Shown piece by piece: positions 1 through 8,814 of a stretch of DNA of 64,000 nt. The stretch covers positions 30,154 through 94,153 of the forward strand of contig CANQFA010000004.1 of assembly GCA_947597925.1 (NCBI GenBank), read 5' to 3'. The notes beneath the pieces were generated by a model. It was not told where the DNA came from, did no database searches, and saw nothing but the letters and a program-made list of their open reading frames with translations. The DNA is from an uncultured Clostridia bacterium. Lineage in GTDB: Bacteria > Bacillota > Clostridia > Christensenellales > Borkfalkiaceae. Within the stretch, counting starts at the first letter, position 1; every line of letters starts with the position of its first letter. The position numbers were made by a program, and so were the translations under genes.

Positions 1-272
1 CCCAATCCCGCTATGAGCACGCAGTCGCATCTCTCCTCGATCCCCTCAAGGCCGTCCGCGACGACGGGGATACATCTTCCCTCCGCGATAAAGTCCGAGA
101 GGAGCGCCGTCGCCTTCTTGAGGCTCTCCGCGCTGATATCCGAGATGTACGCCCGCTCACAGAGTCCTTCCTCGAGCATGTACTTCGTCATGTAGCCGTG
201 GTCGCAGCCGATGTCGGCAAAGACGCGGGTGCGGGGCAGAAAGGAGCAGATGTGCGCGATGCGCTCCTTCAT
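1..272 (-). CDS. trmK: tRNA (adenine-N1)-methyltransferase TrmK, 5' part only
   Basis: This is the N-terminal 90 codons of a class I SAM-dependent methyltransferase; the rest lies beyond base 1. The ATG at 272 shares one base with the rpoD stop (TGATG). Residues about 18-27 read FADIGCDHGY, the SAM-binding motif I in the TrmK form (DIG-DHG-Y). TrmK methylates N1 of adenine 22 in tRNA, and trmK directly after rpoD is the usual Bacillota order. The chain dgt-dnaG-rpoD-trmK is overlapping, so TrmK is probably translated by coupling to sigma-A. The family call rests on motif I plus context; the catalytic C-terminal half cannot be seen. Confidence 0.8.
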   Translation of the reverse strand, partial: MKERIAHICSFLPRTRVFADIGCDHGYMTKYMLEEGLCERAYISDISAESLKKATALLSDFIAEGRCIPVVADGLEGIEERCDCVLIAGL

Positions 273-1327
273 CAGTTGAGGAAGTCGCGGAGCTTCTTGC
301 TGCGCGAGGGATGGCGGAGCTTTCTGAGCGCCTTTGCCTCGATCTGGCGGATGCGCTCACGCGTGACATTGAACTCTCTGCCCACTTCCTCGAGGGTGCG
401 CGGCTTGCCGTCGTCGATGCCGTAGCGCAGGCGGAGCACCTTTTCCTCACGCGGGGTCAGCGTATCGAGCACGTCGAGCAACTGCTCCTTCAGCATGATG
501 TAGGTCACCGAGTCCCCGGGCGTCTGTGTCTTGTCGTCCTCGATGAAGTCGCCGAGATGGGAATCTTCCTCTTCGCCGATGGGCGTCTCGAGCGAGACGG
601 GGTCCTGTGCGATCTTCTGGATCTCCATGACGCGCTGGACGTCGATGCCCATCGCCTCGGCGATCTCCTCGGGAAGGGGCTCGCGCCCATTGGCCTGCAG
701 GAGCATGCGCGAGATGCGGGTGAGCTTATTGATGGTCTCCACCATGTGCACGGGAATTCGGATGGTGCGCGCCTGGTCGGCGATGGCGCGGGTGATGGAC
801 TGACGGATCCACCATGTAGCATAGGTGGAGAACTTGAAGCCCTTCTGATAGTCGAACTTCTCCACCGCCTTCATGAGCCCGAGATTGCCCTCCTGGATGA
901 GGTCCAGAAAAAGCATGCCGCGCCCCACATAGCGCTTGGCGATGGAGACGACGAGCCTCAGGTTCGCCTCCGAGAGGCGGCGTTTGGCCACTTCATCCCC
1001 GTCCTGCATCCTGCGGGCGAGCTCTATCTCCTCCTCTCCCGAGAGAAGAGGGACCCGCCCGATGTCCTTGAGGTACATCTTCACGGGGTCGTCGAGCCCG
1101 ATATCGGACAGCGCCTGTTCGAAGAGTTCCCTGTCCCGCTCGTCCTCGTCGTAGATCGACACCCCCATCTCGGGCAATGCCTTATAGACCTGCTCGATCT
1201 GCTGCGGGGTGAGTTCGTACTTTTCGAGGGCGTCGCAGAGGGCGTTCGTCGAGATGCTGCCCTTCATCTTGTAGGACGATACGATGCTGTCGATCAGTTC
1301 ATTGAGTTTCTGTTCGGTTACGTTCAT
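272..1327 (-). CDS. rpoD: primary sigma factor RpoD/SigA
   Basis: Housekeeping sigma-70 factor, 351 aa, which directs RNA polymerase to TTGACA/TATAAT promoters. A short region 1.1-like helical part (about 1-60) precedes region 1.2 ([11 protein letters not shown] at about 80-90). Regions 2.1-2.4 contain the -10 recognition and melting segment ([10 protein letters not shown]), and region 4.2 has the helix-turn-helix ([17 protein letters not shown]) near the C-terminus. It lacks the long acidic region 1.1 insert of proteobacterial RpoD, as is normal for Bacillota SigA. The ATG at 1327 is chosen because GGAGGAAA lies just upstream and the dnaG stop overlaps it by 4 nt (ATGA). A longer in-frame extension has no ribosome site. 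Confidence 0.96.
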   Translation of the reverse strand: MNVTEQKLNELIDSIVSSYKMKGSISTNALCDALEKYELTPQQIEQVYKALPEMGVSIYDEDERDRELFEQALSDIGLDDPVKMYLKDIGRVPLLSGEEEIELARRMQDGDEVAKRRLSEANLRLVVSIAKRYVGRGMLFLDLIQEGNLGLMKAVEKFDYQKGFKFSTYATWWIRQSITRAIADQARTIRIPVHMVETINKLTRISRMLLQANGREPLPEEIAEAMGIDVQRVMEIQKIAQDPVSLETPIGEEEDSHLGDFIEDDKTQTPGDSVTYIMLKEQLLDVLDTLTPREEKVLRLRYGIDDGKPRTLEEVGREFNVTRERIRQIEAKALRKLRHPSRSKKLRDFLN

Positions 1328-3123
1328 GCATTTCCTCCGCTCTGTCTTTTGAGTGCATTGAGTTTCTTGGTGTATTGGGTGATCCTTTCGAGGCATTCCT
1401 GCCGCTCGGACTCATCGGCGGCGGCATACCGCGCCGACTCCTCCGCGAGCTTCTTATTCAGTGAGGCGATCTCGAGCATATTGAGGCAGTCGCGGAAATA
1501 TTTCTCCGCGCGCTCCCCGTCGAGATTGTCGCCGTAGTCGAGGTTGAGTACCTCCGTAAGTTCGCCGTCAGGGTCCATGAGATCGAAGAGCCCGCTCGGG
1601 CGGACCTGCCCCGCCTCCCTTCCCGCCGTGATGTAGTCGGCGATGGTGCGGTGCTCGGGGTCCGAAAAGTCCATCTCCGTGAGGTCGCACGAGGCGGCAT
1701 AGGGCTTGGAGAGGAGGGCGGCGGCGAGCACGAAGCGTGCAGCGCGCATGAGTCCCCCCTCCTTCTTCTCCTTGGGCGCGGGCCTTGCCTCCTCGGGCGC
1801 GGGACGGGGCTGAGGGCGGGAGGAGAGATTCTCGAGGTCGCGCATGAGGGACATCTTGCTGACGCCCGAGAGGTCGGAAATGCGCCCGAGCAGATCCTCC
1901 TGCACGGCGGCGCTCTCCGCCTCCTTGACGACGCCGAGTGCCTCGCGGATGAAGTCCCGCTTCTCGTAGGGGTCCTTGAGGTCGTACTTCCTGCGCACGG
2001 AGAGGAGCTTGAAGTCGATGAGGGGCATGGCGGCATCGAGGCAGGCGCGGTAGCCCTCCGCTCCCCTCTCGCGCACCACATCGTCGGGGTCGAGCCCGTC
2101 GGGAAGGGGCACCACGCGCACGCCGAGTCCCTCTTCTCCGAGGATCTCCAGCCCGCGCAGGTTGGCGCTCTGACCCGCAAAGTCGCCGTCGTAGCTGATG
2201 AGGACGGTGTCGGTGTACCGCTTCGCGAGCCGCGCCTGCTCCTTGGTGAGCGACGTCCCCATGCTCGCCACGACATTCCGGAATCCCACCTGATAGAGGG
2301 AGATGGCGTCCATGTACCCCTCCACCATGATGATCTCGGACATGGGCCCCGCCCGCTTTTCGCGCTTGACGAGGTTGATATTGAAGAGGTTGCGCTTCTT
2401 ATTGAAGAGGACGGTGTCGCGGGTATTTTTATACTTCGCGTGGTCGGTGGGACGAAGCACTCTGCCGCCGAAGGCAATGACCTCGTCCATCGCGTTGATG
2501 ATGGGTACGATGAGCCGTCCTCCCTCGCAGTCGATGAGTCTCCCCTCCTGCGTCCGCGCACAGGCGCCGCTCTCCACGCACTCCTCGGCGGTATAGCCCT
2601 GTGCCCTCAGAAAGGACGGGAGCCCGTTGTAGTCGAGGGAGGCGCCGATGCCGAACTTTTTCAATGTGGAGGGAGCGAGGCCGCGCTTTGTAAGATATGC
2701 AACATGCTCCTCCGCCCGTCCCGAATAGAGATTCTTGAGATAAAATCTCGCCGCATCGCGCATGAGCGCCGAGAGCCTGTCCCGCTTCTTTTTCTTCAGG
2801 GAGGCCTCCTCGGCGGCGCGATCGTCATAGGCGGGCACCTCAAGCCCCGTGCGGGCGGCAAGCAGCTGCACCGCCTGCATGAAGTCGACGTTTTCGTATT
2901 CCTTCACAAAGGTGATGACATCGCCCGAGACGCGGCACCCGAAGCAGTGATAGTACCCGTCCTGCGGGTTGACGGCAAAGGAGGGCGTCTTCTCGTGATG
3001 AAAGGGACAGCACGCCCAGTACTGATATCCCCTCCGCTCGAGCTTGATATAGGAGCCGATGACGTCGACAATGCCGCACTTCTCCTTGAGCTCGCGCACG
3101 AAATCGGAAAAGTCGCTCTTCAT
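1324..3123 (-). CDS. dnaG: DNA primase DnaG
   Basis: Synthesises RNA primers at the replication fork; 599 aa, normal length. The N-terminal CHC2 zinc-binding domain shows [12 protein letters not shown] followed by a HCFGC motif (about residues 34-63). The catalytic TOPRIM domain starts at the [15 protein letters not shown] motif near residue 255, with the acidic SYDGDFAG motif after it. The C-terminal part should be the helicase-binding domain; an alanine/proline/lysine-rich linker near residue 450 separates it. The ATG at 3123 is preferred over one two codons upstream because AGGAGG sits 7 nt before it. It overlaps both dgt (4 nt) and rpoD (4 nt), forming the classical macromolecular-synthesis order. 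Confidence 0.96.
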   Translation of the reverse strand: MKSDFSDFVRELKEKCGIVDVIGSYIKLERRGYQYWACCPFHHEKTPSFAVNPQDGYYHCFGCRVSGDVITFVKEYENVDFMQAVQLLAARTGLEVPAYDDRAAEEASLKKKKRDRLSALMRDAARFYLKNLYSGRAEEHVAYLTKRGLAPSTLKKFGIGASLDYNGLPSFLRAQGYTAEECVESGACARTQEGRLIDCEGGRLIVPIINAMDEVIAFGGRVLRPTDHAKYKNTRDTVLFNKKRNLFNINLVKREKRAGPMSEIIMVEGYMDAISLYQVGFRNVVASMGTSLTKEQARLAKRYTDTVLISYDGDFAGQSANLRGLEILGEEGLGVRVVPLPDGLDPDDVVRERGAEGYRACLDAAMPLIDFKLLSVRRKYDLKDPYEKRDFIREALGVVKEAESAAVQEDLLGRISDLSGVSKMSLMRDLENLSSRPQPRPAPEEARPAPKEKKEGGLMRAARFVLAAALLSKPYAASCDLTEMDFSDPEHRTIADYITAGREAGQVRPSGLFDLMDPDGELTEVLNLDYGDNLDGERAEKYFRDCLNMLEIASLNKKLAEESARYAAADESERQECLERITQYTKKLNALKRQSGGNA

Positions 3124-4112
3124 ACGCATCCCTCCTGCGGCACAAAGAGGCGCTGAAAGAGGTTGATGGCGTAGCGGTCGGTCATGGAGGAGAGATAGTC
3201 GCACACGGCGCGCGGGATATCTCCGCCCGAAGTCGAAAGGTAGGGCGAGGGAAGTTCCTCGTAGCGCTCGGTATAGTATGTATAGAGGGCGCGCAGCATG
3301 CGCTCGGCACTCTCCTGTATGAGCTTATTTGCCTGTTCATAGACATGGGCAAACATGAAGTCGCGCAGCTCGTCGAGGGCCTCCCGCTTCTCGTCGGACA
3401 TGCGCACAAAGGGTTGTCCCTCCGAAGTTTCGCAGATGTCGCGGATGGCGGTATTGATGCGGGAGGAGGTGGTCTCGCCGAAGACGCGGACACTTCGCGC
3501 GGGGAGCTCGTCCGCCTTCAGAAATCCCGCACGGATGGCATCCTCGATGTCGTGATTGATGTAGGCGATGCGGTCGGCGAGGGAGACGGCGGCGCCCTCC
3601 AGTGTGGCGGGCTGTCCGCTGTTCGTGTGGTTTAAGATACCGTCGCGTACCTCATAGGTGAGGTTGAGCCCCTTTCCGTCCTTTTCGAGGAGGTCGACGA
3701 CGCGCAGGGACTGCTCATAGTGGCGGAATCCGCTCGGACAGAGCGCATTGAGCACCCTCTCCCCCACATGGCCGAAGGGCGTGTGTCCGATGTCGTGTCC
3801 CAGCGCAATGGCCTCGGCGAGGTCCTCATTGAGGGAGAGCCCGCGGGCAATGGAGCGCGCGATCTGTGAGACGTCGAGGGTGTGCGTCAGGCGGGACATG
3901 TAGTGGTCGCCGTCGGGCGCGAAGAAGACCTGCGTCTTGTTTTTGAGGCGCAGGAAGGCCTTGGAGTAGATGATGCGGTCGCGGTCACGCTGAAATTCCG
4001 TGCGCATGGAGCACGGCGTCTCGGCACGGAGCCTCCCCTTTGTCTCGGCGGACTTCATCGCGTAGGGCGAGAGAAATGCCTCTTCCTTTTGGTACGTCTT
4101 TTCTTTCATCAT
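3120..4112 (-). CDS. dgt: deoxyguanosinetriphosphate triphosphohydrolase-like protein
   Basis: HD-domain dNTP triphosphohydrolase, 330 aa, which cleaves dNTPs to nucleoside plus triphosphate. The metal-binding pattern is visible: RLTHTLDVSQIA (first His), GHDIGHTPFGH (the HD pair, about residue 106) and a downstream DRIAYINHDIEDA motif. The N-terminal SMRTEFQRDRDRI segment is typical of the dGTPase-like group found before dnaG in Bacillota. The start is a double ATG (4112/4109) with no clear Shine-Dalgarno sequence. The stop overlaps dnaG by 4 nt, so this gene probably leads the replication/sigma operon. Substrate preference cannot be inferred. Confidence 0.9.
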   Translation of the reverse strand: MMKEKTYQKEEAFLSPYAMKSAETKGRLRAETPCSMRTEFQRDRDRIIYSKAFLRLKNKTQVFFAPDGDHYMSRLTHTLDVSQIARSIARGLSLNEDLAEAIALGHDIGHTPFGHVGERVLNALCPSGFRHYEQSLRVVDLLEKDGKGLNLTYEVRDGILNHTNSGQPATLEGAAVSLADRIAYINHDIEDAIRAGFLKADELPARSVRVFGETTSSRINTAIRDICETSEGQPFVRMSDEKREALDELRDFMFAHVYEQANKLIQESAERMLRALYTYYTERYEELPSPYLSTSGGDIPRAVCDYLSSMTDRYAINLFQRLFVPQEGCV

Positions 4113-4202
4113 CGATATATTTCGCCGAAGGAAGAAAAAACTCCTCTTTTTTCAAGGAATTTTCTCCAAAAATTTGCAAATTTTTTCTTCCCGACGTCCT
4201 CT
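4113..4202. other. AT-rich intergenic gap before dgt
   Basis: A 90-bp AT-rich spacer between the end of the SDR gene and the start of dgt. It contains the short palindrome AAATTTGCAAATTT, which could end the shikimate transcript only weakly. I could not pick a convincing -35/-10 pair for dgt here. Confidence 0.4.
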
Positions 4203-4901
4203 TCAGATATAGAATCCGCCGTTTACCGAGAGCACCTGCCCCGTGACGGAGGGCTCACCGAGGAGATAGAGGACGGCGCGGGCGACCTCTTCGGGCGTAC
4301 AGAATCTCCCCGTGGGGATCTCCTCCATGAGGCTCTTTTTCTCCGCTTCGGAGAGGCGGGCATTCATGGCGGTATCCACGACGCCCGGGCTCACGCAGTT
4401 CACCGTGATGCCCGCGGGGGCGAGTTCCTTTGCGAGCGCCTTCGTAAAGGCGATGACCGCGCCCTTCGAGGCGGAATACACGCTCTCGCAGCTTCCTCCC
4501 GTCTCCCCCCATACGGAGGAAACGGTCACGATGGCGCCGCCCGCCCCGAGCATCTTCTTTACGGCGTGCTTGCAGGCGAAGAAGACTCCGCCGAAGTTCA
4601 CGCCCATGACGCGGGCATATTCCTCCGCCGTGATGTCCTGCACCTGCCCGAACTGCGAGACGCCCGCATTGAGGACGAGGGCATCGAGCCGAGAAAAGCC
4701 CGAGAGGACCCCCCTTGTCTCCTCCTCCGAGGAGGCGTCGGCGCGGAGAAAGCGCACGGCGGGAAGGAGGGCGCGCGCGGAAGACGCATCCTCTTCCCCC
4801 TTCGAATAGGTCGCGGTGACGGCATAGCCCGCCTCGGCGAGGAGCTTGCATACGGCAAGCCCGATGCCCCGCGTACCGCCCGTGACGAGTGCATATTTCA
4901 T
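4203..4901 (-). CDS. SDR-family oxidoreductase (FabG-like)
   Basis: Short-chain dehydrogenase, 232 aa, with a Rossmann fold using NAD(P)H. The cofactor loop TGGTRGIG is at residues 7-14, the NAG motif near 79, and the catalytic Ser...Tyr-x-x-x-Lys set is visible as VSSVWGE...VYSASK near 127-145. The C-terminus (GQVLSVNGGFYI) is typical of 3-oxoacyl-ACP reductases. It is the last gene of the shikimate block and overlaps aroK by 4 nt. The context is aromatic biosynthesis rather than a fatty-acid cluster, so its substrate is open; FabG activity should not be assumed. Confidence 0.85.
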   Translation of the reverse strand: MKYALVTGGTRGIGLAVCKLLAEAGYAVTATYSKGEEDASSARALLPAVRFLRADASSEEETRGVLSGFSRLDALVLNAGVSQFGQVQDITAEEYARVMGVNFGGVFFACKHAVKKMLGAGGAIVTVSSVWGETGGSCESVYSASKGAVIAFTKALAKELAPAGITVNCVSPGVVDTAMNARLSEAEKKSLMEEIPTGRFCTPEEVARAVLYLLGEPSVTGQVLSVNGGFYI

Positions 4902-5392
4902 AATGTCATCTCCCAGAATAAGATGCCCCGCGCGATCTCTGCGGGGGTCCGCCCGTCGGTATCGACCGTGAGGTCGGCGACGCGCTCATAGGTCTCCTTC
5001 CGCGCCGCGAGCTGCAGCTTCAGCCTCTCGGCGGGGTCTCCCCGAAGGAGGGGGCGCGATGTGTCCCCGCGTACCCGCCCGATGAGCGTTTCAAGCCCCG
5101 TGCGGAGATAGATAAGCTTCCCGCGCTCCTTGAGCAGGGCGACATTTTCTTCTCTTAAGACGAGCCCTCCGCCCGTGGAGACGATGAGCCCCTCCCCGAG
5201 CGCACGGACCTCCTCCGTCTCGAGCGCGCGGAAATATTCCTCCCCATGCGAATCGAAGATGGCGGGAATGGGCCCATACTTCTTCTCGATCTCGGCGTCG
5301 ATGTCGACGAGCTGTCTCTCCGAGATCTCGGCGAGTGCCCGCCCCACCGTGCTCTTGCCCGCCCCGGGCATGCCGCAGAGGACGAGATTCAC
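4898..5392 (-). CDS. aroK: shikimate kinase
   Basis: Phosphorylates the 3-OH of shikimate with ATP; 164 aa, normal size. The P-loop GMPGAGKST is at residues 8-16, the shikimate-binding DIDAEIE segment near 31-37, and the STGGG motif near 76. The LID/adenine region is near residues 108-118 (RVRGDTSRPLL). A GTG start at 5392 is chosen because it overlaps the aroQ stop as GTGA; extending upstream would read into aroQ in the wrong frame. It overlaps the SDR gene by 4 nt downstream. Confidence 0.93.
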   Translation of the reverse strand: MNLVLCGMPGAGKSTVGRALAEISERQLVDIDAEIEKKYGPIPAIFDSHGEEYFRALETEEVRALGEGLIVSTGGGLVLREENVALLKERGKLIYLRTGLETLIGRVRGDTSRPLLRGDPAERLKLQLAARKETYERVADLTVDTDGRTPAEIARGILFWEMTL

Positions 5393-5811
5393 AGGAAGAA
5401 GCTCTCCATGGCGAGAAGATAGCTCTTCTTGCCGAAGCCGAGCACTTCGCCTCTGCACACGGGCGTGAGGACGGAGACGCGGCGGAAATCTTCCCGCGCA
5501 TGGACATTGCTCATGTGCACCTCGACGACGGGGACGGAGACGGCGGCGATGGCGTCGCGGATGGCATAAGAATAGTGCGTATAGGCGCCCGCATTGAGCA
5601 CGATGCCGTCGTACTTCCCCTCGGCGCTCTGGATGGCGGTGCAGATCTCTCCCTCGAGGTTGCTCTGGAAGAAGTCGGCCTCGTGTCCCTTGCTCCTCGC
5701 AAAGGCGGCGAGCTCGGCATTGATCTTCTCGAGACTCTCTCCGCCGTAGACCGACTGTTCGCGCCGCCCCGTGAGGTTGAGGTTGACGCCGTTCAAGATG
5801 AGCAGTTTCAT
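5389..5811 (-). CDS. aroQ: type II 3-dehydroquinate dehydratase
   Basis: Converts 3-dehydroquinate to 3-dehydroshikimate as a dodecameric type II enzyme; 140 aa. Seen: LILNGVNLNLTGRRE (the substrate loop; the catalytic tyrosine follows at VYG near residue 22), the QSNLEGE motif near 50, LNAGAYTHYSYAIRDA near 74-89, and the catalytic-His region VVEVHMSN near 98. It overlaps aroE upstream and aroK downstream by 4 nt each, so stoichiometric co-translation is likely. Confidence 0.94.
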   Translation of the reverse strand: MKLLILNGVNLNLTGRREQSVYGGESLEKINAELAAFARSKGHEADFFQSNLEGEICTAIQSAEGKYDGIVLNAGAYTHYSYAIRDAIAAVSVPVVEVHMSNVHAREDFRRVSVLTPVCRGEVLGFGKKSYLLAMESFFL

Positions 5812-6638
5812 GGATTTTCCTCCCTGTATGACCGATAAAACGCCTCCGCCTCGTCGAGGTCGGGCGTTCTGTCCGTAAAGAGCGTGTCGGCATAATATGC
5901 CTGATAGAAGAGCATGGAGCCGCCCGAGACCGTCCTCTTTCCGAGGGTGCGGGCAATGCGAAGAAATTCGCTCTCGGCGGGCACATAGATGAGGTCGACG
6001 GCGGCGCCCGCAAGCGAGAGAAGCTGCTCCCCCACGGACTCTTCCCCTCTCTTAAAGCGGACGGTCGGCGTCTTCCCCACCGTGTCGTGCATGCCGATGC
6101 CCGTACAGTTGACGATGACGTCGTAGCTTTCCGTCTCGACAGAGGTAAGCGGCTTCATGGCGGGAAATTCCCTTCCCACTTCCGCGAGGCGGACGGGGTC
6201 CCGCTCATAGGCCTCGACGAGGGCACCCTCCTCGAGCAGTTTGCCGATACAGCTCCGTCCCGCGCCGCCCGCGCCGAGCACGAGGACGCGCCTTCCCTTC
6301 ACTTCGATGCCCGCATTGCGCAGCATGAGAAGGAAGCCGAAGCCGTCCGTATTGTACCCCGTGCGCGCCTTCGTGAGCACGGTGTTCACGGCGCCGAAGC
6401 GGAGGGCATCCCCCTTGAGCTCCCTGAGATAGGGAATGACGGCGCCCTTATAGGGAATGGTGACATTGAAGGCATCGTATCTTTCGAAGAGGGCGGGGGC
6501 GCGCTCCGAAAATTCTTCGGGGGAGAGGGAGACCCTGTCGTAGGTGCAGGAATAGCCCAGCTTCCCGAGGAGAAAGGCGTGCATTTTCGGGCTGTCCGAC
6601 TTCGAGACATCCTTCCCCACTACGGCGAGTTTCAGCAT
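5808..6638 (-). CDS. aroE: shikimate dehydrogenase
   Basis: Reduces 3-dehydroshikimate to shikimate with NADPH; 276 aa. The N-terminal substrate domain has SKSDSPKMHAF (cf. the SxSxSP motif) and NVTIPYKGAV, whose Lys at about 64 is the catalytic residue. The Rossmann domain carries VLVLGAGGAGRSC (cofactor loop) near 120-132. The NCTGIGMHD motif is near 180 and the C-terminal GGSMLFYQA segment near 243. Overlaps aroB by 7 nt and aroQ by 4 nt. Confidence 0.93.
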   Translation of the reverse strand: MLKLAVVGKDVSKSDSPKMHAFLLGKLGYSCTYDRVSLSPEEFSERAPALFERYDAFNVTIPYKGAVIPYLRELKGDALRFGAVNTVLTKARTGYNTDGFGFLLMLRNAGIEVKGRRVLVLGAGGAGRSCIGKLLEEGALVEAYERDPVRLAEVGREFPAMKPLTSVETESYDVIVNCTGIGMHDTVGKTPTVRFKRGEESVGEQLLSLAGAAVDLIYVPAESEFLRIARTLGKRTVSGGSMLFYQAYYADTLFTDRTPDLDEAEAFYRSYREENP

Positions 6639-7693
6639 TTTCCGCCCCCATTTGCAAGTTCTGCGCGATATTTCTCAAAGGGAAGCTCGAGCTCCGTGCA
6701 CCTTCCCCGCGCCACGGGGAGAACGAGTCGGACGGACTTCCCTTCATTTTTCTTGTCGAGGAGGGCGCGCTCCGCACAGGAAGCGGCGTCTACCTCCCAC
6801 GGGGAGATGCCGAGCACCTCCTCCGCAAGTCCCGTGAGTTTGTCGAGATAATTTTCGTCCGCGCCGCAATATTTCTTTGCGATCTCCGCCTCATAGGCGA
6901 GCCCGACGAGGACACATTCCCCGTGCGAGAGTTCGGGATGGGCGGGCTCGATGGCATGTGCCGTCGTGTGGCCGAGGTTGAGCGTCCTGCGAAGCCCCCT
7001 TTCGTAGGGGTCCTTCTTCACGACGTCTGCCTTAAAGGCGATGTTCTCCGGCACGATCTCCGCGAGAAAGCCGAGGTCGAAGAGGCGGCCGCGGTTCGCC
7101 TCCAATCTGTCGAATATCTCCCCGCAAAGCGCGCCGTGCTTCACGATCTCCCCCAGTCCGCAGCGAATCTCTCTCTCGGGAAGGGTCCTGAAGAAGGAGG
7201 GGTCGGCGTAGACCGCTTCGGGCTGATGAAAGCTCCCCACGAGGTTCTTTACCCCGCAAAAGTCGATGGCGGTCTTCCCGCCCACCGAGGAGTCCACCTG
7301 CGCGAGCAGGGTAGTCGGGATCTGGATGACGGAGATGCCGCGCATGTAGAGACTTGCCGCAAGTCCGCCGAGGTCGCCCACCACCCCTCCGCCGAGGGCA
7401 ATGAGGACGGAATTCCGCCTCAGGTTCCCCTCTTTCATGGCGGCAAGGAGGGCGAAGAGGGTCCTCTCGTCCTTGTGCGCCTCCCCTGCCTCCATGCAGA
7501 AGACGGGCACGCCGCCGAGCGCCTTCTCTATCTTTTTCCGATAGATACGGGCGACATTGGAATCGGTGAAGAGAAGTCCTCCGCCTCCCACGAGGCTCTT
7601 CCGCATGGGCGCGAGCACCGAGGAGAAGACATCTTTCCGACAGATTATTTTGCTCTCTTCTCTCCTCATCGAGAAGATACGGATCGTCTTCAT
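6632..7693 (-). CDS. aroB: 3-dehydroquinate synthase
   Basis: Cyclises DAHP to 3-dehydroquinate using NAD+ and a divalent metal; 353 aa. Diagnostic segments are LIALGGGVVGDLGGLAASLYMRG (NAD binding, about residues 91-113), IPTTLLAQVDSSVGGKTAID, and the metal ligands in GEIVKHGAL (Glu) plus LNLGHTTAHAIE and LSHGECVLVGL (His). It overlaps aroC (4 nt) and aroE (7 nt). The N-terminus is slightly longer than in many AroBs; the ATG at 7693 is supported by the 4-nt overlap with aroC. Confidence 0.94.
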   Translation of the reverse strand: MKTIRIFSMRREESKIICRKDVFSSVLAPMRKSLVGGGGLLFTDSNVARIYRKKIEKALGGVPVFCMEAGEAHKDERTLFALLAAMKEGNLRRNSVLIALGGGVVGDLGGLAASLYMRGISVIQIPTTLLAQVDSSVGGKTAIDFCGVKNLVGSFHQPEAVYADPSFFRTLPEREIRCGLGEIVKHGALCGEIFDRLEANRGRLFDLGFLAEIVPENIAFKADVVKKDPYERGLRRTLNLGHTTAHAIEPAHPELSHGECVLVGLAYEAEIAKKYCGADENYLDKLTGLAEEVLGISPWEVDAASCAERALLDKKNEGKSVRLVLPVARGRCTELELPFEKYRAELANGGGKC

Positions 7694-8814
7694 GAGAGGG
7701 CCTCGTAGCGGGCAAGGACCTCTTTCATGGTGTCCCCGCCCAAGCGCTCGGAGACGACGGCTGCGAGCTCTGCCGCAAGCGCCGCCTCGAGGACGACTTC
7801 ACAGGCCGTCACGGCGCACACATCGCTCCGCTCCGCCGCGGCCACAGTCCCTTCTCCCGTCGCTATATCCACCGTCTTCAGCCCCCTTGTGAGGGTGGGA
7901 ATGGGCTTCATCGCGGCACGCAGGCAGAGTTCTTCTCCATTGGACATGCCGCCCTCGATGCCGCCCGCGCGGTTGGTGAGGCGGCGGAAGGGCCCCTCTT
8001 TTCCTATCTCGTCGTGCACTTCGCTTCCCCTTTTTTTTGCTGCCTCGAAGCCGAGCCCCACCTCGACGCCCTTGACGGCCTGCACACTCATGAGGGCAAA
8101 GGCGAGGCGCGCGTCGAGCTTTTCGCGATAGGTCATGCAGCTGCCGAAGCCTGCCTTGAGCCCCTTGACGCGCAGTTCGAGGACCCCGCCGAGGGTATCT
8201 CCCTCCGCACGCGCCCTATCTATCTCCTCCCGCACCTTTGCGGCGAGCCGCGCATCCATCATGCCGAGCGTCTCCTCGCGATTTGCAAGGATCTCCTCAA
8301 AGGAATATTCTCCCCCGTCGGAGATGCTCCCCACGGAGCGGACATATCCCGCGATCCCAATGCCGAGTGCCCCGAGATAGGCGCGAAAGATCTCCCCCGC
8401 CGCGACGCGGACGGCCGTCTCACGGGCAGACGCACGCTCCAGGATGTTGCGGGCGTCCTCCTGTCCGAATTTGAGACTCCCCGCAAGGTCGGCATGCCCC
8501 GGGCGCACCGCTGTGAGTTTCCTGAGGTCTGTATCGCACCCCTCGGGCGCCATGACCTCCTTCCAGTTTTCATAGTCGCGGTTGCGGACGGCGAGCGTGA
8601 GGGGGCTTCCCAGCGTCCTGCCGTCCCTTACCCCCGAGAGGATCTCCGCATGGTCGCACTCCAGCTTCTGCCGTGCCCCTCTTCCGTAGCCGCTCTGACG
8701 GCGCCTGAGGGCCCCGTCGATGGCGCAAAGGTCGAGCCTCAGCCCCGCGGGCAGACCCTCGATGATGGCAAAGAGCCCCTTTCCGTGCGATTCTCCGCCC
8801 GTAGAAAGTTTCAT
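7690..8814 (-). CDS. aroC: chorismate synthase
   Basis: FMN-dependent final step of the shikimate pathway (EPSP to chorismate); 374 aa. The chorismate-synthase signatures are STGGESHGKGLFAIIEGLPAG at the N-terminus, an RRRQSGYGRG segment near 39-48, RPGHADLAGSLKFG near 110, and NRAGGIEGGMSNG near 270. The ATG at 8814 is chosen for the GGAGGA 6-7 nt upstream and the 4-nt overlap with the MBL gene; a long upstream extension in the same frame has no such support. aroA and DAHP synthase are not in the window. Confidence 0.94.
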   Translation of the reverse strand: MKLSTGGESHGKGLFAIIEGLPAGLRLDLCAIDGALRRRQSGYGRGARQKLECDHAEILSGVRDGRTLGSPLTLAVRNRDYENWKEVMAPEGCDTDLRKLTAVRPGHADLAGSLKFGQEDARNILERASARETAVRVAAGEIFRAYLGALGIGIAGYVRSVGSISDGGEYSFEEILANREETLGMMDARLAAKVREEIDRARAEGDTLGGVLELRVKGLKAGFGSCMTYREKLDARLAFALMSVQAVKGVEVGLGFEAAKKRGSEVHDEIGKEGPFRRLTNRAGGIEGGMSNGEELCLRAAMKPIPTLTRGLKTVDIATGEGTVAAAERSDVCAVTACEVVLEAALAAELAAVVSERLGGDTMKEVLARYEALS